Below are positions 5,471 through 7,700 of a stretch of DNA of 7,700 nt, piece after piece (position 1 is the first letter of the stretch; every line of letters starts with the position of its first letter). The position numbers and the translations under genes were made by a program. This DNA comes from DASYML01 sp036009045 (GTDB lineage Bacteria > Acidobacteriota > Blastocatellia > Pyrinomonadales > Pyrinomonadaceae): positions 1-7,700 of the forward strand of contig DASYML010000179.1 in the NCBI GenBank assembly GCA_036009045.1, given 5' to 3'. The notes under the pieces were generated by a model that saw only the letters and a program-made list of their open reading frames with translations, was not told the DNA's origin and made no database searches.

Positions 5471-6235
5471 CTTTTACCCAGCACCTTCGACGCCAGCGGC
5501 TGTGCCAGCCCGGAACAGCGACTCTCCTGTTTTTTGATTGACGAGAGCGTGACGATAGACGCTGGCAGCATCGCCATCGCGCTCACAGACGCGCAACGCG
5601 CCACCGTGCGCGACATCATCATCACGCACCCTCACATGGACCACATCGCCAGCCTGCCGATCTTCATAGACGATCTCTTCGGCACGCTCCTCGAACCCAT
5701 CCGCGTCCATGCCACCGCCGAGGTCATCGCCACGCTCGAACGCGATGTCTTTAATTGGACCGTTTATCCGCGCTTCTCCGAACTGAGCAACGAGCGCGGG
5801 CCGGTCATGCGTTATCTTCCCTTCCGCGCGGGCGAAGAGTTCAAGGTGGGCCATTTGACGGTCGTTGCCGTCCCTGTCAATCACATCGTCCCGACCGTCG
5901 GGATGGTCATCTCGGACGGCCAGACCACCATCGCCTTCAGCAGCGACACGGCCCAGACGGAAGAGTTCTGGAAACTGGTCAACCGCACCCCGCACGTTGA
6001 CGCGCTCCTCATCGAAGCCTCCTTCCCGAATTCGATGGCGAAGCTGGCCGAAGTCTCCAGACATTTGACGCCCGCCTCGCTCGGTACGGAACTTGGCAAA
6101 CTCAACCACAACGGCATAGAGATTCTCGCCGTCCACCTCAAACCCGCCTACCGCGAGACGCTGGTCCAGGAACTCAAAGACCTCGGCATCCCCAAACTGC
6201 ACGTCATGGAACCTGGCCGCACCTACGAGTTTTAA
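5459..6235 (+). CDS. Metallo-beta-lactamase-fold hydrolase, class II cyclic-nucleotide phosphodiesterase-like
   Basis: This 258-residue protein is predicted to be a cytoplasmic zinc hydrolase. The metal motif THPHMDH (56-62) gives H57, H59, D61 and H62. Further ligands are likely H142 (VNHIVPTVG), D163 (FSSDTAQ) and H226 (AVHLKP), matching the full two-metal set of the fold. HPHMDHIASLPIFIDD resembles the signature of class II 3',5'-cyclic nucleotide phosphodiesterases, with M replacing the usual L. A role in cAMP or cGMP turnover is therefore plausible, but RNase Z-like or other MBL substrates are possible. The GTG start is chosen because MKIQLLPSTF begins the first strand; there is no good ribosome site and the codon lies in the loop of an inverted repeat. 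The gene is convergent with the TPR gene. Confidence 0.88.
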   Translation: MKIQLLPSTFDASGCASPEQRLSCFLIDESVTIDAGSIAIALTDAQRATVRDIIITHPHMDHIASLPIFIDDLFGTLLEPIRVHATAEVIATLERDVFNWTVYPRFSELSNERGPVMRYLPFRAGEEFKVGHLTVVAVPVNHIVPTVGMVISDGQTTIAFSSDTAQTEEFWKLVNRTPHVDALLIEASFPNSMAKLAEVSRHLTPASLGTELGKLNHNGIEILAVHLKPAYRETLVQELKDLGIPKLHVMEPGRTYEF

Positions 6236-6237
6236 AT

Positions 6238-6268
6238 AAAAAAAGGCGCTCTCATCAAGAAAGCGGCC
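6238..6268 (-). terminator. Rho-independent terminator for the TPR gene
   Basis: On the minus strand GGCCGCT, a loop of about ten bases, then AGAGCGCC is followed at once by seven T residues (A7 at 6238-6244 on the plus strand). The stem has a one-base bulge. It lies 25 bases beyond the TPR stop codon and overlaps the immediate 3' flank of the convergent hydrolase gene. The plus-strand transcript lacks a U run, so the terminator acts mainly in the minus direction. Confidence 0.6.
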
Positions 6269-6293
6269 CCCTGTTATTTGTCGTCGGATTTTA

Positions 6294-6635
6294 TCAGTCA
6301 CAAAACTCTGTGCCGGAATCCGCCTGCGCGCCAGCCAGCATTCCTTCCATGTGCTGTCGGGCTTTCCAGGCGCCGGTGCGGGCTGCGGCCTCTATCCCGC
6401 TGGTCCAGGCGCGGCGCGCTTCATCTTTGTCGCCCAGATTCATGTGCGCTGAACCGAGCAATTGATAAGCGGCTGGATAGTCCGGGTTGAGGCGCAGGAC
6501 ATGGCCGAGAGCCGTGACGGCCTCGCTCCAATTCTCAAGCTTGAAATATTCGTTCGCCAGCCCGTACCAGATCATCACATCATCCGGCTGCGCGCGGGCC
6601 ATCTCTACAAATACATCTATTCTGGATTGAGACAT
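6294..6635 (-). CDS. Small tetratricopeptide-repeat protein
   Basis: This 113-residue soluble protein consists almost entirely of TPR helices. An opening helix (3-16) is followed by two clear repeats at about 20-53 (WYGLANEYFKLENWSEAVTA) and 54-87 (AYQLLGSAHMNLGDKDEARR), each with the W/L/G/Y/A/P pattern. NPDYPAAY is the typical turn between repeats. The capping helix (88-101) ends in a short polar tail. Such proteins are protein-protein adaptors; no enzymatic domain is attached. The ATG has GGAG about 12 bases upstream, a little far. It lies 65 bases behind the 99-residue membrane-anchored gene on the same strand and ahead of a good terminator, so it is probably the last gene of the fdxA run. 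The partner is unknown. Confidence 0.85.
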   Translation of the reverse strand: MSQSRIDVFVEMARAQPDDVMIWYGLANEYFKLENWSEAVTALGHVLRLNPDYPAAYQLLGSAHMNLGDKDEARRAWTSGIEAAARTGAWKARQHMEGMLAGAQADSGTEFCD

Positions 6636-6674
6636 CTAAACTGGCGACTCCGGTTCTTTTGAGACTGCGATTTC

Positions 6675-6707
6675 TGGACCACTTATCTGATGTGGACCAT
6701 TTATCTG
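6675..6707. repeat. 18-bp direct repeat upstream of the TPR gene
   Basis: TGGACCACTTATCTG (6675-6689) and TGGACCATTTATCTG (6693-6707) differ at one base of fifteen and start 18 bases apart. The pair lies between the 99-residue gene, whose TAA is inside the second copy, and the TPR gene. It could be a small tandem duplication or a paired binding site. Confidence 0.7.
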
Positions 6708-7000
6708 GGCGGCTCGAACTCTTTCTCATTATGTTCGCCGGCGGCCCCTTCGAGACGGACGCGACCGCTCGGCAGTAATTCCGAGACGCGGAAGGTTCTT
6801 TCGGAACGGTCGCGGCCCGGCATCAGTTCTGCGCGGAAGGTGACGCTCATCCCCGGCCTGGCCCAGACATCGCGGCCCGTGCCCGTTCGCGTCTTGCTCT
6901 CGCCTGTCTTCTTCTTTTTCATCAAAAAGGCTCCCGCCGCGCCCAGCGTCCCTGCGACCAGCGCGAACGTTCCCATCAATCGCTTAGTGCGTTTCTTCAT
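6701..7000 (-). CDS. Small membrane-anchored protein, function unknown
   Basis: This 99-residue protein has a basic N-terminus (MKKRTKR), one transmembrane segment at about 8-27 (MGTFALVAGTLGAAGAFLM) and a KKKK stop-transfer cluster. A soluble part of about 65 residues follows. The soluble region, roughly 46-98, has alternating hydrophobic pattern (GMSVTFRAELM, TFRVSELLPSGRVRLEG) suggesting a small beta-barrel or SH3-like fold. By the positive-inside rule, both lysine/arginine flanks leave topology open. A GGATGAG lies just upstream of the ATG. The gene follows fdxA on the same strand after a 184-base gap that holds a strong hairpin, and precedes the TPR gene. I do not recognise the family. 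Confidence 0.65.
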   Translation of the reverse strand: MKKRTKRLMGTFALVAGTLGAAGAFLMKKKKTGESKTRTGTGRDVWARPGMSVTFRAELMPGRDRSERTFRVSELLPSGRVRLEGAAGEHNEKEFEPPR

Positions 7001-7074
7001 AACTCATCCGAAGGGTTGACTGATAAGAACGCATCAGCATCCAGAAGGCTGGCCGGAGTTGACGCGAACATGAG

Positions 7075-7125
7075 AGGGCGCGCGGGTTCCTTTCCGATGT
7101 CAGGCAAAAGGGACTCGCGCGCCCT
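7075..7125. repeat. Strong 19-bp inverted repeat (hairpin) between fdxA and the next gene
   Basis: AGGGCGCGCGGGTTCCTTT (7075-7093) pairs with AAAGGGACTCGCGCGCCCT (7107-7125) across a 13-base loop. In plus-strand RNA all 19 positions pair (17 Watson-Crick and two G-U). In minus-strand RNA the two G-U positions become A-C mismatches. No T run follows on either strand, so it is not a canonical terminator. It lies 59 bases beyond the fdxA stop codon in the otherwise gene-free stretch 7001-7184. Confidence 0.8.
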
Positions 7126-7184
7126 GCTCCTGCGACTATCGCTCTCAAAGGAAGCGAGTGAAGACTCCCCGCGCCTCTCGCCGC

Positions 7185-7460
7185 TCAGCACAAGGGGTCC
7201 AGCTTTTCGCTGATGGTCGGGAGACCGCTCAAAGCCTTCTCGGCGTTCATCTGCGTATAATGCGTCCACTGCTCCGGCACTTTATCTTCCGGGAAAATTG
7301 CTTCGACAGGACATTCCGGGACACAGGCATCACAATCAATACAAGTCTCTGGATTAATCACGAGCATATCATCGTCCAGGTGAAAAGCTTCGACTGGACA
7401 AACCAGCGCGCAGTCCGTGTAACGGCAATTCACGCAAGGCTCGCACACAGTATAGGTCAT
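7185..7460 (-). CDS. fdxA: Seven-iron ferredoxin (3Fe-4S/4Fe-4S), FdxA type
   Basis: This 91-residue soluble electron carrier closely follows the Azotobacter FdI/FdxA pattern. By that alignment C9, C17 and C50 hold the 3Fe-4S cluster, and C21, C40, C43 and C46 hold the 4Fe-4S cluster (CRYTDCALVCPVEAF and CIDCDACVPECPVEAIFPED). C12 matches the known free cysteine; the second free cysteine of FdI (C24) is alanine here, while C6 and the C-terminal C91 are extra. The tail TISEKLDPLC corresponds to the family's NITEKKDPLP. It is shorter than FdI because the final acidic tail is absent. The ATG overlaps the stop of a 25-codon upstream ORF (ATGA), and GGAGGAG lies 11 bases upstream inside that ORF, so translation is probably coupled. 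The redox partner is not in the window. Confidence 0.95.
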   Translation of the reverse strand: MTYTVCEPCVNCRYTDCALVCPVEAFHLDDDMLVINPETCIDCDACVPECPVEAIFPEDKVPEQWTHYTQMNAEKALSGLPTISEKLDPLC

Positions 7461-7534
7461 AGGCTTTCGATCTCCTCCGGTAGTTTCTCTTGCGATTCAA
7501 CCCGCCAGCCAGGATGCCGTAGATGTACACGCAT
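7457..7534 (-). CDS. 25-codon small ORF translationally coupled to fdxA
   Basis: An ATG at 7534-7532 has a near-ideal AGGAGG (within AGGAGGGGG) seven bases upstream, a better ribosome site than that of fdxA itself. The frame runs 25 codons and ends in TGA at 7459-7457, sharing ATGA with the fdxA start. The peptide begins MRVHLRHPGWRVES and ends in an acidic helix-like stretch rich in E and L (EKLPEEIESL). It has no cysteines and no membrane segment. It could be a leader peptide that sets fdxA translation, a small partner protein of the ferredoxin, or the remnant of a longer upstream gene. I do not recognise a family. The signal is strong for translation, weak for a peptide function. Confidence 0.55.
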   Translation of the reverse strand: MRVHLRHPGWRVESQEKLPEEIESL

Positions 7535-7579
7535 CACACCCCCTCCTGACCATCGCCAACATGTTTCGAGTACACACGT

Positions 7580-7609
7580 ATATTAAACACGAATCCGCAA
7601 GATTGAAAA
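7580..7609 (-). promoter_or_regulatory. Candidate promoter for the small ORF and fdxA
   Basis: On the minus strand TTTTCA (7609-7604) and TAATAT (7585-7580) are 18 bases apart and each match four of six consensus bases. It lies about 45 bases before the small ORF in an AT-rich stretch flanked by the repeat at the right edge. This is a weak match in a sensible place. Confidence 0.3.
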
Positions 7610-7700
7610 GTTAAAAATAGTCTAGAGTCGTGAGAATTGCGGATTGCGGATTTGGGATTGCGGAATGAGGCTTGTCTGTTAATCCGCAACCCCAAATCCG
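7592..7700. repeat. Palindromic ATTGCGGA-type intergenic repeat, cut by window edge
   Basis: ATTGCGGA occurs at 7636-7643, 7643-7650 and 7657-7664, and its inverted form AATCCGCAA at 7592-7600 and within 7681-7689. The arm 7647-7666 (CGGATTTGGGATTGCGGAAT) is complementary to 7681-7700 at 18 of 20 positions across a 14-base loop. The structure reaches the right edge and probably continues. It has the look of a dispersed extragenic palindrome near the fdxA promoter. Confidence 0.75.

Noticed and set aside
5474..6301. A 275-codon open frame antisense to the MBL-fold gene
   Set aside because: Its composition mirrors the complement of the hydrolase codons and no motif is seen; the plus-strand gene has the full metal-binding set.
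6997..7269. A 90-codon minus-strand frame overlapping the end of fdxA
   Set aside because: It overlaps fdxA in another frame and passes through the perfect hairpin at 7075-7125; the composition is random-looking.

Overview
The window looks like a chromosomal segment of a free-living, fairly GC-rich Gram-negative bacterium. An outer-membrane polysaccharide exporter shows it is diderm. The mix of a small zinc-ribbon protein, a long-form PrsW protease, a cyclic-nucleotide-phosphodiesterase-like metallo-hydrolase and a seven-iron ferredoxin, with hairpin-forming intergenic repeats, reminds me most of Acidobacteriota (Blastocatellia). That placement is inference from remembered family resemblance, not a search. 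There is no rRNA, tRNA, CRISPR array or phage module.

Left part (1-2942, all minus strand). The left edge cuts an IS5-family insertion sequence: the first transposase reading frame is complete, and the second continues past base 1 through a canonical A7 minus-one frameshift site. The element abuts the stop codon of a Wza-like polysaccharide export gene (426-1508). That gene lies behind a small CxxC/CxxC zinc-ribbon gene (1605-1853) and a two-helix membrane protein of unknown function with a TTG start (1887-2942). The three genes form a likely exopolysaccharide-linked operon whose downstream end has been capped by the insertion sequence.

Middle (2943-6235, plus strand). A divergent intergenic region of about 300 bases carries a palindromic/tandem repeat ending just before a promoter-like box. 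It is followed by a short-chain dehydrogenase (3246-4019), a PrsW-type intramembrane protease (4150-5331) and a metallo-beta-lactamase-fold hydrolase (5459-6235). The hydrolase has a GTG start that sits in the loop of an inverted repeat. The gaps (130 and 127 bases) suggest separate or loosely linked transcription; no shared pathway is evident.

Right part (6236-7700, minus strand). A convergent intergenic region holds a Rho-independent terminator serving the minus-strand genes. Reading right to left come a repeat at the window edge, a 25-codon small ORF with a strong ribosome-binding site, a seven-iron ferredoxin (fdxA) whose ATG overlaps the small ORF's stop, a 19-bp hairpin, a small membrane-anchored protein of unknown function and a TPR protein. 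The most interesting unexplained items are the small ORF coupled to fdxA, the strong hairpin at 7075-7125 that pairs better in plus-strand RNA, two dispersed-repeat-like palindromes (3091-3202 and 7592-7700), and the insertion of the IS exactly at the stop codon of the export gene. I saw no clear multi-gene defence or other undescribed system.
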